Position numbers and translations under genes: made by a program. Below are positions 16,624 through 25,269 of a stretch of DNA of 64,000 nt, one piece after another. Position 1 is the stretch's first letter. The number at the start of each line of letters is the position of its first letter. The notes beneath the pieces were generated by a model that was not told the origin of the DNA, did not search any database, and was given only the letters and a program-made list of their open reading frames with translations. This stretch comes from Microbacterium sp. p3-SID336 (GTDB taxonomy: Bacteria; Actinomycetota; Actinomycetes; Actinomycetales; Microbacteriaceae), in the NCBI RefSeq assembly GCF_025143365.1, contig NZ_JALXPE010000006.1, forward strand, positions 1-64,000, given 5' to 3'.

Positions 16624-17898
16624 CGCGTCGTAGGAGCGGAACCGTCTGCTGCGCCCCGCGAGCAGGGCGACCAGCGCGATCACCAGGATCCCGCCGAGCA
16701 GCGGCGGGAACCACAGGGTGGTGAGGGTCGCGAGGGTCCCGGCGTAGAGCGCGCCGATGCGGGGGCCGCCGGCGACGACCACGATGAAGAGGCCCTGCAG
16801 GCGTCCGCGCATCGCATCCGGCACCGCGGCCTGCATCATGGTGTTGCGGTAGATCGAGCTGACGTTGTCCGAGGCCCCGGAGAGGGCGAGGGCGATGCAG
16901 GCGGCGACGATCAGCCCGATGTGCGGGGTGGTCTCGCCCGCGGGAGGCGCGAAGGCGCCGACGAGCAGCACGATCCCGAACAGCAGGATGGACGCGCCGT
17001 AGGCCTCGACCGCACGCTCGATGCCCCGCCCGTGCCAGCGGTACTGGACCACCCGTCCGGAGAAGAGGCTGGAGGCGAAGGTGCCGACCGCGACTGCGGC
17101 GGTCAGGATCCCGGTCGTCACCGCCCCGCCGCCGAGCAGCACCGTGCCCAGGGCGGGGAACAGGACGAGCGGCTGCCCGAAGGTCATCGCGATGATGTCC
17201 ACGATGTACTGCATCCGGATGTTCCCGGCGCGGCGGAGGAACCGCCAGCCGTCGACGAGGGATTCCAGGCCGGGGCGCACCACGTCGCCCTCCGGCCGCA
17301 CCACGGGCAGCGTCCACAGCCCGAGGAACATCGACAGCATCAGCACCACGTCGATCGTGTACGTCCAGCCGTAGCCGGTGAGCGCCACCAGCAGCCCGGC
17401 CAGCGCCGGCCCGGCCATCACGGTCAGGCCGAACGCCACGCCGTTCAGTGCCGAGGCGGCGGCCAGCTGCTCGCGCGGGATGAGTCGCGGCACGATCGCG
17501 GTGCGGGTGGCCATGCCCACGGAGTTGGCCGCCGAATTGATCATGCTGAGGGCGTACAGCCACCAGATCGTCTCCGCGCCGGTCCAGGTGAGGGCGGCCA
17601 GGAGGGCGGTGGACGCGAATGTCACGGTCGCCGCGATCAGAGCGACCCTGCGCCGGTCGAAGGCGTCGGCGAGCATGCCGCCGTACAGTCCGGCGAGGAT
17701 CATGGGCACGAGCCCGGCGACGGCGATCATCGACACCGCGAACGTGCTGCCGGTGAGGGCGAACACGTGCAGCATGACCGTCACGATCGTGAGCTGACCG
17801 CCGATGCCGGCGAGCGTCGAGCCGATCCACATCCTGGCGAATGCGGGGCTGATCCGCAGGGGGGTCAGATCGATCAGATGTCCACGTCCGCCCCTCAC
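16606..17898 (-). CDS. MFS transporter (EntS-like exporter)
   Basis: A major facilitator with about twelve membrane helices, containing GLYGGMLADAFDRRRV after helix 2, the classical MFS loop motif. It resembles the enterobactin-exporter class (MFS_3), but the substrate is unknown. I place the start at GTG 17898 (430 residues) because it follows GGGAGAGG and a TACGCT box; the frame stays open to GTG 17946, which would add a charged 16-residue leader. It converges on the YceI gene. Confidence 0.85.
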   Translation of the reverse strand: MRGGRGHLIDLTPLRISPAFARMWIGSTLAGIGGQLTIVTVMLHVFALTGSTFAVSMIAVAGLVPMILAGLYGGMLADAFDRRRVALIAATVTFASTALLAALTWTGAETIWWLYALSMINSAANSVGMATRTAIVPRLIPREQLAAASALNGVAFGLTVMAGPALAGLLVALTGYGWTYTIDVVLMLSMFLGLWTLPVVRPEGDVVRPGLESLVDGWRFLRRAGNIRMQYIVDIIAMTFGQPLVLFPALGTVLLGGGAVTTGILTAAVAVGTFASSLFSGRVVQYRWHGRGIERAVEAYGASILLFGIVLLVGAFAPPAGETTPHIGLIVAACIALALSGASDNVSSIYRNTMMQAAVPDAMRGRLQGLFIVVVAGGPRIGALYAGTLATLTTLWFPPLLGGILVIALVALLAGRSRRFRSYDAENPEP

Positions 17899-17987
17899 GC
17901 CACGCACCTCTCCCGCACTCCTCGAGCGTAGTGGAGGCTCGGTCACGGAGCGGACCGCCCGTGTCGCCCGGGGCCCGTCGCGACTGG

Positions 17988-17993
17988 TAGACT
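17988..17993 (+). promoter_or_regulatory. -10 box for rpsO
   Basis: TAGACT about 92 bases before the rpsO ATG. The resulting leader is long enough to carry the S15 autoregulatory structure known from other bacteria, although I do not see a defined fold. Confidence 0.55.
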
Positions 17994-18084
17994 CGTCAGG
18001 TTGCCGTTCGATCGGCCGCGGATAAAGAGAGCTCGCGCATCAGGCGTCGGGCGCCGCGCAACAAGCAGAGAGGGGATCGAATCT

Positions 18085-18354
18085 ATGGCACTGGAAGCAG
18101 ACGTCAAGAAGGCGATCATCGAAGAGTACGCGACGCACCCCGGTGACACCGGATCCCCCGAGGTGCAGGTCGCAATGCTGACGCAGCGCATCAAGGACCT
18201 CACCGAGCACCTCAAGGAGCACAAGCACGACCACCACTCGCGTCGTGGGCTGTTCCTGCTCGTCGGTCAGCGCCGTCGTCTGCTCGGCTACCTCCAGGAC
18301 ATCGACATCGAGCGCTACCGCTCGCTGATCGAGCGCCTCGGACTCCGTCGATAA
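18085..18354 (+). CDS. rpsO: 30S ribosomal protein S15
   Basis: An 89-residue primary 16S rRNA-binding protein with the classic [12 protein letters not shown] and [19 protein letters not shown] segments. The start follows AGAGGGGATCG. In most actinobacteria rpsO lies between ribF and pnp; here those genes are 15 and 17 kb away on either side. It ends in a strong terminator. Confidence 0.98.
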   Translation: MALEADVKKAIIEEYATHPGDTGSPEVQVAMLTQRIKDLTEHLKEHKHDHHSRRGLFLLVGQRRRLLGYLQDIDIERYRSLIERLGLRR

Positions 18355-18396
18355 GGCAGAGCGAACCAGCGTTCAATCGCGCAGAACATTCTTGAG

Positions 18397-18425
18397 AAGG
18401 CCACCCCACGGTGTGGGGCGGCCTT
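18397..18425. terminator. terminator after rpsO
   Basis: AAGGCC-A-CCCCAC (18397-18409) pairs with GTGGGG-C-GGCCTT (18413-18425), a 12-bp stem with one mismatch and a 3-base loop. It is shared with the convergent oxygenase gene. Confidence 0.8.
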
Positions 18426-18444
18426 CGTCGTGTGCGGGAGGGGG

Positions 18445-19449
18445 TCAGACGGGGGCGCCCACCAGGTCGGCGTGGTGGATCGCGGCGACATCGGGGTGCG
18501 CGCGCAGGCGTGACTTGAGGGCGTTCTCGCCGTACAGCGCGTGGATCGGGTTGGTCGGGTCGTCGGTCACCCCGGTCGCCTCGGCAGCGAGCTCCTCCGG
18601 CAGGTCGATCAGCGGAAGGCGCTTGTCCAGTGCGGGGTTGAAGAAGAAGGGGATCGAGATGCGGTCGTCCGGTGCCTTCGGCGAGACCACGCGGTGGTTG
18701 GTCGCCTTGAGGTAGCCGCCCGTGGCGTACTCCAGCAGCTCGCCGATGTTCACCACTAACGCGCCGGGAACCGGCGGCGCGTCCACCCAGGTGCCGTCGC
18801 GCTCGACCTGGAGTCCGCCCTTTCCCGGCTCGACCCACAGCAGCGTCAACACACCGGAGTCCTTGTGCGCCCCGACGCCCTGCTGGGGCTCCGGCTCGTG
18901 CGTTCCGGGGTAGCGGACGATCTTGATCAGCGTCGAGGGCTCCCCGAAGTGCTCGTCGAAGTAGGTCTCGTCGGCGCCGAGGGTCTGCGCCCACGCGCGG
19001 AGCAGGGTGCGCGAGACCTCCGAGAGCGTGTCATGCCACTCGGCGACGACGCTCTGCAGCTCCGGCTGCGCGGCGGGCCACAGGTTGGGCCCGATGAGGC
19101 GGTTGAACGCGGGTCCGTCGTCCACGGGGCTGCGCTCGGGGCCGATGTCGATCTGCTCGCGCCAGTCGACCTGGCCCTGTGTGCGCTCGCCGCCGATGCG
19201 CGTGTAGCCCCGGAAGTGCGGGCTGTTCACGTTCTCGATGGCGAGCTTGTCCGCCTCGGGCAGCGCGAAGAAGTCGCGGGCGGCGCGATGCAGGCGGGCC
19301 TCGAGGTCGGCGGAGACACCGGTGCCGGTCAGATAGAAGAAACCGACGTCGTGGGTCGCGGCGCGCAGGTCTTCCCGGAAGCGGGCGGCGGCCTCCGGGC
19401 CGGCATCGAGCTGCGAGAGGTCGAGAACGGGGAGCGAGGGTTCGGACAT
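18445..19449 (-). CDS. isopenicillin N synthase-family Fe(II)/2-oxoglutarate oxygenase
   Basis: A 334-residue non-haem iron dioxygenase. The iron ligands are His 195 and Asp 197 (GAHKDSG) and His 252 (ATNHRVVSP); Arg 263 and Ser 265 (RISIPFF) form the usual co-substrate site. The N-terminal DIOX_N domain is present (THDVGFFYLTGTGV). It is unlikely to make antibiotics, as no peptide synthetase is nearby; the substrate is unknown. The ATG lies 6 bases after TACCCT (minus strand, 19461-19456). It is divergent from efeU. Confidence 0.87.
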   Translation of the reverse strand: MSEPSLPVLDLSQLDAGPEAAARFREDLRAATHDVGFFYLTGTGVSADLEARLHRAARDFFALPEADKLAIENVNSPHFRGYTRIGGERTQGQVDWREQIDIGPERSPVDDGPAFNRLIGPNLWPAAQPELQSVVAEWHDTLSEVSRTLLRAWAQTLGADETYFDEHFGEPSTLIKIVRYPGTHEPEPQQGVGAHKDSGVLTLLWVEPGKGGLQVERDGTWVDAPPVPGALVVNIGELLEYATGGYLKATNHRVVSPKAPDDRISIPFFFNPALDKRLPLIDLPEELAAEATGVTDDPTNPIHALYGENALKSRLRAHPDVAAIHHADLVGAPV

Positions 19450-19568
19450 GGACCGAGGGTATGTCGGGGATCCGTGCGGTGCGTCCTGTGTTGCGCCGCG
19501 TTACCGCCGACGTGCGCAGGAGCCTTCACTGATATTCCGGCGCGCACCCCGCGCGGTGCTACGCTCTC

Positions 19569-19592
19569 TGAGGTAAGGGATGCCTTACCTCA
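19569..19592. promoter_or_regulatory. DtxR/IdeR-like iron box upstream of efeUOB
   Basis: A perfect inverted repeat: TGAGGTAAGG (19569-19578), spacer GATG, CCTTACCTCA (19583-19592). The half-site matches the DtxR/IdeR half TTAGGTTAG at seven of nine positions. Iron-dependent repression of the operon is the natural reading. Confidence 0.75.
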
Positions 19593-19615
19593 GTTCTCAG
19601 AGAGAGTCATCGCCC

Positions 19616-20557
19616 GTGCTCGCCACCTTCCTCATCGGTCTCCGCGAGGGCCTCGAGGCCGCGCTCGTCGTCGGGATCCTGGTCGCCTACCTGCGCCGAC
19701 TGGACCGACGGGATGCGTTGCCCCGGCTCTGGGCGGGCGTCGGTCTCGCCGTCGCGCTCGCCCTCGTCATCGGCGCAGTGCTCACCTTCGGCGCCTACGA
19801 GCTCACCTTCACCGCGCAGGAGCTGATCGGCGGCGGACTGTCGCTGCTCGCCGTCGCCATGGTGACCTGGATGATCTTCTGGATGCAGCGCGCCGGGCGC
19901 ACCATGAAGGCGACGCTCGAGGGCGGGGTCGACCGAGCGCTGACGGCCGGTGGCATCTGGGCACTCGTGGCCATCGGGTTCGTGTCGGTCGCGCGGGAGG
20001 GGATCGAGACCACGCTGCTGCTGTGGTCGATGGTGCAGTCCTTCGGCGATGCGCCGTCCGCGCTGCTGGGCGCCCTGCTCGGGCTGACGGCCGCGGTGCT
20101 CCTGGGCTGGCTCATCGCCCGCGGTGCGCTCCGCCTCGACCTGCGGCGCTTCTTCGCCTGGACGGGCGGGTTCCTGGTGATCGTCGCCGCGGGGGTGCTC
20201 GCGTATGCGGTCATGGATCTGCAGGAGGCCGGCGCTCTTCCCGGGCCGTTCACCGCCGCCGCGCCCCTCGACCCTGCCACGGGTGCCGTTCTCGTCGGGG
20301 CCGCGGCGCTGCCCTTCGGATGGGCCTTCGACGTCTCCGCCGCCATCGCTCCGGGAAGCCCGCTGGCGGCGATCCTGCAGGCGACCGTCGGATTCATGCC
20401 CGCGATGACCTGGCTGCAGGTGATCGTCTGGGCCCTCTATCTCGCGGTCGTCGGCACCCTGTACGTGCGCGGCATCCGCGGGCAGCGCCCGCGTGCCCCG
20501 CGCGACGCGGCGGTCGCCGCGGCGTCGTCCCCTCTTCCACAGCAAGGAGCAGCATGA
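19616..20557 (+). CDS. efeU: ferrous iron permease EfeU (FTR1 family)
   Basis: The membrane permease of the EfeUOB iron importer. The 313 residues form about seven helices with the two iron-binding motifs LREGLEAAL and AREGIETTLLLW. I start it at GTG 19616; the ATG at 19580 sits in the centre of the iron box and would add twelve polar residues. The stop overlaps efeO by ATGA. The order efeU-efeO-efeB is standard. Confidence 0.92.
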   Translation: MLATFLIGLREGLEAALVVGILVAYLRRLDRRDALPRLWAGVGLAVALALVIGAVLTFGAYELTFTAQELIGGGLSLLAVAMVTWMIFWMQRAGRTMKATLEGGVDRALTAGGIWALVAIGFVSVAREGIETTLLLWSMVQSFGDAPSALLGALLGLTAAVLLGWLIARGALRLDLRRFFAWTGGFLVIVAAGVLAYAVMDLQEAGALPGPFTAAAPLDPATGAVLVGAAALPFGWAFDVSAAIAPGSPLAAILQATVGFMPAMTWLQVIVWALYLAVVGTLYVRGIRGQRPRAPRDAAVAAASSPLPQQGAA

Positions 20558-21792
20558 CCACCTCTCGTCGGATCCTCCCGGTCCTCGCCGTCGCCGGTGT
20601 CGCGGCGCTCGCCCTCAGCGGCTGCGTCGCGAAGAGCGACACCGCCGGTGCCGAGGCCGCCGCGTTCGACGTGTCGTCGACGGCTGACGACTGCGCCGTC
20701 TCTTCGTCCCAAGCGACCAGCGGCACCCTCACGTTCTCCGTCACGAACGAGACCGACCAGGTGTCGGAGTTCTACCTGCTGGCGGAGGACGGGCTGCGCA
20801 TCGTCGGCGAGGTCGAGAACATCGCCCCTGCCGCGTCGCGGACCCTCACGGTGGTCGCGCAGCCGGGCACCTACTACACGCTGTGCAAGCCGGGCATGGT
20901 CGGAGACGGTGTGGGCAAGGCCGCATTCACGGTGAGCGGCGATCCCGTGGCGGTGGACGGCCCCGACGCCGAGCAGAAGCAGAAGGCCGTCGACCTCTAC
21001 GCCGCCTTCGTGAAGGACCAGGTCGGCCGACTCGTGCCTGCGGTGGAGCAGCTCGTCTCCGCCTACCAGTCCGGCGACGACGCGACGGCGCGCACGCTGT
21101 TCCCGCAGACCCGGGCCTTCTACGAGCGCATCGAACCCGTCGCCGAGGCCCTCGGTGACCTCGACCCGCGCATCGACTATCGGGAGGTCGACGCGGTCGC
21201 CGAGGGGCTGGACTGGACCGGATTCCACCGTCTGGAGAAGGACCTCTGGGTGCCGGCGCAGGACGCCCTGAACGCGGACGGGGCGACCCCCGCATGGCAG
21301 GACTGGGCCCCGTCCACTCCGGCGGAGCGGGCGGACTACGGCGACCTCCTGCTCGCCGACGTGCAGGAGCTGTACGACTACACCCACTCGGACGACTTCA
21401 CGACCACGCTCGACGACCAGGGCATCGGCGGTATCTCCAACGGCGCCATCGCGCTGCTCGACGAGGTGGCCACCGGGAAGATCTCGGGGGAGGAGGACTG
21501 GTGGTCGGGCACCGACCTATGGGACTTCGCCGCCAACGTCGAAGGATCGAAGATGGCCTTCTCGCTCGTGCAGGACTTCGCCGCAGGCCAGGGCGACGAC
21601 GGCGCCGCGCTGGTCGAGGAGATCCAGGCGGGCTACGCCGATCTGGAAGCCTCGCTCGCCGCGCACGGCTCTCTCGCCGACGGCTTCGTCGGCTACTCCG
21701 CGCTGACCGACGCTGACAAGCGCGAGTTCACCGACCTCATCAACGCACTGGCCGAGCCGCTGTCGCAGCTCACGGCCACGGTGCTCGACTGA
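20554..21792 (+). CDS. efeO: iron uptake lipoprotein EfeO
   Basis: The extracytoplasmic iron-binding component of EfeUOB, 412 residues. A lipoprotein signal (LAVAGVAALALSGC) anchors it to the membrane. An N-terminal cupredoxin-like domain (to about 130) precedes the peptidase-M75-like domain with the metal motif FHRLEKDLW. The ATG follows AAGGAGCAGC and overlaps the efeU stop. Confidence 0.93.
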   Translation: MTTSRRILPVLAVAGVAALALSGCVAKSDTAGAEAAAFDVSSTADDCAVSSSQATSGTLTFSVTNETDQVSEFYLLAEDGLRIVGEVENIAPAASRTLTVVAQPGTYYTLCKPGMVGDGVGKAAFTVSGDPVAVDGPDAEQKQKAVDLYAAFVKDQVGRLVPAVEQLVSAYQSGDDATARTLFPQTRAFYERIEPVAEALGDLDPRIDYREVDAVAEGLDWTGFHRLEKDLWVPAQDALNADGATPAWQDWAPSTPAERADYGDLLLADVQELYDYTHSDDFTTTLDDQGIGGISNGAIALLDEVATGKISGEEDWWSGTDLWDFAANVEGSKMAFSLVQDFAAGQGDDGAALVEEIQAGYADLEASLAAHGSLADGFVGYSALTDADKREFTDLINALAEPLSQLTATVLD

Positions 21793-21811
21793 GGGTCCGC
21801 GGAGGGACGAG

Positions 21812-23125
21812 ATGAGCACGAGCGACGAGCAGCGGCCGCTGCCGGTGGACCCGCCCGTGCCCGCCGCGTCGGCCGCGACCCCCGCGGGGCTGAGCAGGCG
21901 CGGACTGCTGGGACTCGCGGTGGGCGGCAGCGTGGCGGGGCTCGCCGTCGGCATGGGGGCCGGCCTCACCGGAGGTGTCGCGCTGGGGCGGGCCCGCGCC
22001 GCTGACGAGGCGCAGACCGCGTACGACTTCTTCGGCGCACATCAGGCGGGGATCACGACGCCCGTGCAGGACCACCTGCACTTCGCGAGCTTCGACATGA
22101 TGCCGCGCACCGACCGGGACGATCTGATCACGCTGCTGCAGGACTGGTCGTACGCCGCCGCGCGCATGACGCAGGGGCTGGAGGTCAGTGCGAGCGGTGC
22201 CGTCGGCGGAGGCCCGGACGCCCCGCCCGACGACACGGGGGAGGCGCTCGGCCTGCCCGCGGCCGGGCTCACCGTCACGATCGGGTTCGGCCCCGGTCTG
22301 TTCGAGAACGAGGACGGTGACCGTTACGGCATCGCCGCGCGCCGGCCGCCGGCGCTCGAACGCCTCCCCGCGTTCCTCGGCGACGACCTCGACCCGCAGA
22401 CCTCGCACGGCGACCTGTGCGTGCAGGCCTGTGCCGACGACCCGCAGGTCGCCGTGCACGCCATCCGCAACCTCAGCCGGATCGCGTTCGGTCGGGCGCG
22501 CCTGCGCTGGTCGCAGCTCGGCTTCGGCAAGACCTCGCGCACCACGGCCGCCCAGGCGACGCCGCGGAACCTGTTCGGGTTCAAGGACGGCACGGCCAAC
22601 ATCCTCGCGGACGACACAGCGGCGCTCGACGAGCACGTGTGGGTGGCGCCGGGCGACGAGCCCGCGTGGCTGGTGGGCGGGTCCTATCTCGTGGCGCGGC
22701 GCATCGCGATGCTCATCGAGACGTGGGACAGGGTGCGGCTGTCCGAGCAGAGCGCCATCATCGGACGCGACAAGGGCGAGGGGGCTCCGCTCTCGGGCGG
22801 GACCGAGTCCACGGCGCCCGACTTCGAAGGGACGGCCATCGACGCGCACAGCCACGTCCGGCTCGCGCACCCGTCGCAGAACGAGGGCGTGCGCATCCTC
22901 CGTCGGGGCTACAACTACGTGGACGGCAACAACACGCTCGGCCGCCTCGACGCCGGACTCTTCTTCCTCTCGTATCAGCGCGACCCGGCGCAGTTCATCC
23001 GGCTGCAGCGGCAGCTGTCGACCGATCTCATGAACGAGTACATCCGTCACGTCGGCTCCGGCATCTGGGCCATACCCGCGGGGGCCCGGCCGGGGTCCTA
23101 CGTGGGAGCCGAGCTCTTCGCCTGA
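21812..23125 (+). CDS. efeB: Tat-exported dye-decolourising haem peroxidase EfeB
   Basis: The third EfeUOB protein, a DyP-type peroxidase of 437 residues exported folded through Tat: a twin-arginine signal, SRRGLLGLA, lies at about 28-36. The GxxDG motif appears as GFKDGTAN, and the proximal haem histidine lies in SHVRLAHP. It is thought to act with EfeO on ferrous or haem iron outside the cell. It follows efeO by 19 bases and converges on the serine hydrolase gene. Confidence 0.93.
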   Translation: MSTSDEQRPLPVDPPVPAASAATPAGLSRRGLLGLAVGGSVAGLAVGMGAGLTGGVALGRARAADEAQTAYDFFGAHQAGITTPVQDHLHFASFDMMPRTDRDDLITLLQDWSYAAARMTQGLEVSASGAVGGGPDAPPDDTGEALGLPAAGLTVTIGFGPGLFENEDGDRYGIAARRPPALERLPAFLGDDLDPQTSHGDLCVQACADDPQVAVHAIRNLSRIAFGRARLRWSQLGFGKTSRTTAAQATPRNLFGFKDGTANILADDTAALDEHVWVAPGDEPAWLVGGSYLVARRIAMLIETWDRVRLSEQSAIIGRDKGEGAPLSGGTESTAPDFEGTAIDAHSHVRLAHPSQNEGVRILRRGYNYVDGNNTLGRLDAGLFFLSYQRDPAQFIRLQRQLSTDLMNEYIRHVGSGIWAIPAGARPGSYVGAELFA

Positions 23126-23131
23126 CGCGGC

Positions 23132-24019
23132 TCAGGTCCTGGCGGCGACGCCCTCCAGCTGGGCGACGGTCGCAGCGGCCATCGCATCCGCTCCCGCGTG
23201 ATCGTGCGCGGTGATCGCCACCACGGTGTCGTCGAGGAAGATCAGCAACTGGCCGTGCGCGCCGTGCAGCCGCCACGCGCGTCCGGGACCGCCCCAGCCC
23301 GCGAGGGCATAGCGGTCGTAGCCGGGGGTGGTCCCGGCGGCCACCCCGTCGCTGTGCATGGCGTCGATCCATCTCGGCGAGACCAGCGGCCGCCCGTCCC
23401 ACCGGCCGCGGTCGCGGATGAGGAGGCCGATGCGTGCCATCTCCTCGGTGCGCAGGCGGAGACCGCCGCCCGCTTCGATCCGGCCGAGCGGACAGCGCGC
23501 CCAGGGCGCATCAGCGATCCCGAGTGGGTCGAACAGCCGCGCCTGGAGGAAGTCGCCCACATCGCCGATCCGCGCGGCGAGCGCGGTCATCGCCGTGTAC
23601 GTGCTGGCGTTCGAGTACTGGAAGACGCATCCTCGCGACGGCCGCCGCAGGAACTCCTGCGCCAGGTCCGGCCAGTCCGTCATCAGCGTCTCCGACCATG
23701 GCAGGTCGATGCCGCTCGACATGGAGAGCAGCTGCCGCAGCGTGACGCGGTCCGATCCCCGGCCGAACTCGTGATCGGGCAGCAGTGCCGCTACGGGGTC
23801 GTCGAACGACACGATGCCGTCATCGGCGGCCAGGGCTGCGGCCAGGACGCACACGCCCTTGGCGACCGAGTGCACGTCCTCACGGACGTCCGGCGTCCAG
23901 CGGTGCTCCGCCACGTCGGCTCCGCGGCGCACGTGCAGGCCGTGGGCCCCGAACCCGGTGTCGTCCGCGATCTCGACCAGCCGATCCCGGAGCATCGCGG
24001 CGGAGGCGGGCGCCGCCAT
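23132..24019 (-). CDS. class C beta-lactamase-like serine hydrolase
   Basis: A 295-residue penicillin-binding-protein-like hydrolase (CubicO type). The nucleophile motif SxxK appears as SVAK, the YxN motif as YSN, and the third motif as HGAHGQ. There is no signal peptide, so it is a cytoplasmic esterase or amidase rather than a secreted beta-lactamase. A GTG at 24031 overlapping the upstream stop (GTGA) is an alternative start that would add four residues. It is coupled to the acyltransferase gene upstream. Confidence 0.83.
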   Translation of the reverse strand: MAAPASAAMLRDRLVEIADDTGFGAHGLHVRRGADVAEHRWTPDVREDVHSVAKGVCVLAAALAADDGIVSFDDPVAALLPDHEFGRGSDRVTLRQLLSMSSGIDLPWSETLMTDWPDLAQEFLRRPSRGCVFQYSNASTYTAMTALAARIGDVGDFLQARLFDPLGIADAPWARCPLGRIEAGGGLRLRTEEMARIGLLIRDRGRWDGRPLVSPRWIDAMHSDGVAAGTTPGYDRYALAGWGGPGRAWRLHGAHGQLLIFLDDTVVAITAHDHAGADAMAAATVAQLEGVAART

Positions 24020-24027
24020 CGCCGCGG

Positions 24028-25158
24028 TCACCGCGGCCGTCGCGAGCCGGTGGGGTCGTTGCGACGACCCTCGCGCGACGCGAGCTCCGGGTCCGCGAAC
24101 AGCCACCGCGGCCGCGGCTCGACGAGCGGGCGGAACAGCCAGCGGACCGGCTTCGTGGCCAGAAGGAGCGCCACGACCACGGAGAGCGCGGTCACGAGCG
24201 GCAGCCAGAACCAGGTCGGCTCGAGGTCGCGCAGCACGCCGCTCTCGCGGAACGGGTACAGCACGAACGAGTGCAGCAGATAGACGTACATCGTGTACTG
24301 GCCGAACGTGGTCCACCAGTACGAGCCGCGCGGGATCAGCACGAAGAACGCCGCGCACAGCACGACGGCCAGCAGCATCAGGGCGACGCGGATCCCGCCG
24401 GCCCACCACTGCTCGCCGAGCAGATCCGAGTAGGAGTCCTCGTAGAACAGCCAGTGCCGGAGGTCGGTGGCCTGCCACAGCGGCAGCCAGTTCCAGGCCG
24501 CCCAGCCCGTGGCGGCGAACACCGCGACGGCGACGACCCGGACCCACCACGGACGGAAGTCCAGGAGCCGCAGCCGGTCGACGACGTCCCGTTCGCGCAG
24601 CCACCAGCCGAGGGCGAAGAACGGCAGCAGCCCCAGGGTGCGGGAGAGCGAGAAGGTGCTGTCGACGTTCGGCAGGTAGCCGGAGCCGATCGAGATCACC
24701 ACGGTCCACAGCAGCGGCCACCGCAGCAGGGCGAGGTACGGCAGCACGAGCCGGAAGATGCCGAGCGCCAGCAGGAACCACAGCGTCCAGCTCGGCTTGG
24801 TGAAGTTCGGCGTGGCCTCGCCCTCCACGAGCCACTTCGTCAGGGTCCACAGGGTCTCGAAGATCACGTACGGGAGGATGATGTCGGTGATCACCCTGGC
24901 CATCTGCGTCTTCGTCGGTGACCCGGACTTGGAGAAGTAGCCGGAGATGATGGCGAACGCCGGCATGTGGAAGGCGTACAGGGCGAGGTAGAACGCGAAC
25001 GCCACATCGGAGTCGTAGATCAGTCGCTGGATCGCGTGACCGAGCACGACGAGCACGATGCAGGCGTAGCGGGCGTTGTCCCAGAAGGGCACGCGCCGAC
25101 GCTTCCGCGGGATCGCCCCGGTGGTGGGCCCAGACATGTCGGCCCCGGTGGTGCTCAT
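24028..25158 (-). CDS. membrane acyltransferase (acyltransferase-3 family)
   Basis: A 376-residue membrane-bound O-acyltransferase with about ten helices. It begins with the family motif WDNARYACIVLVVLGHAI, including the catalytic-type histidine, followed by AFHMPAFAIISGYF. Related proteins acetylate sugars of surface polysaccharides (NolL-like fucose acetylase). The C-terminus ends in a basic tail. The ATG lies 6 bases after TAGCCT (minus strand, 25170-25165). Confidence 0.85.
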   Translation of the reverse strand: MSTTGADMSGPTTGAIPRKRRRVPFWDNARYACIVLVVLGHAIQRLIYDSDVAFAFYLALYAFHMPAFAIISGYFSKSGSPTKTQMARVITDIILPYVIFETLWTLTKWLVEGEATPNFTKPSWTLWFLLALGIFRLVLPYLALLRWPLLWTVVISIGSGYLPNVDSTFSLSRTLGLLPFFALGWWLRERDVVDRLRLLDFRPWWVRVVAVAVFAATGWAAWNWLPLWQATDLRHWLFYEDSYSDLLGEQWWAGGIRVALMLLAVVLCAAFFVLIPRGSYWWTTFGQYTMYVYLLHSFVLYPFRESGVLRDLEPTWFWLPLVTALSVVVALLLATKPVRWLFRPLVEPRPRWLFADPELASREGRRNDPTGSRRPR

Positions 25159-25213
25159 CCTCCGAGGCTACAGGCCGGGAATAAAGTTGCCCTGCACGCG
25201 TTGTCACACATAC

Positions 25214-25225
25214 ATTCAAATGAAT
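25214..25225. promoter_or_regulatory. palindrome ATTCA-AA-TGAAT upstream of the monooxygenase pair
   Basis: A 12-bp perfect palindrome 45 bases before the LLM gene. It is a candidate operator for a MarR-type redox regulator, the type of control known for related flavin monooxygenase genes in Corynebacterium. Confidence 0.45.
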
Positions 25226-25269
25226 AGAACCGGGCGCGGGCCGTCCGGTTCGGAGAACACGGAGCAATC

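Noticed and set aside
18445..19449. Beta-lactam biosynthesis gene (isopenicillin N synthase)
   Set aside because: Only the superfamily fold is supported. No ACV synthetase or related genes are present.
18865..20553. Upstream extension of efeO through efeU and into the oxygenase gene
   Set aside because: The lipoprotein signal starting at 20554 defines the true N-terminus.
23132..24019. Secreted beta-lactamase conferring resistance
   Set aside because: No signal peptide is visible, and the motifs fit the broad CubicO esterase group as well.
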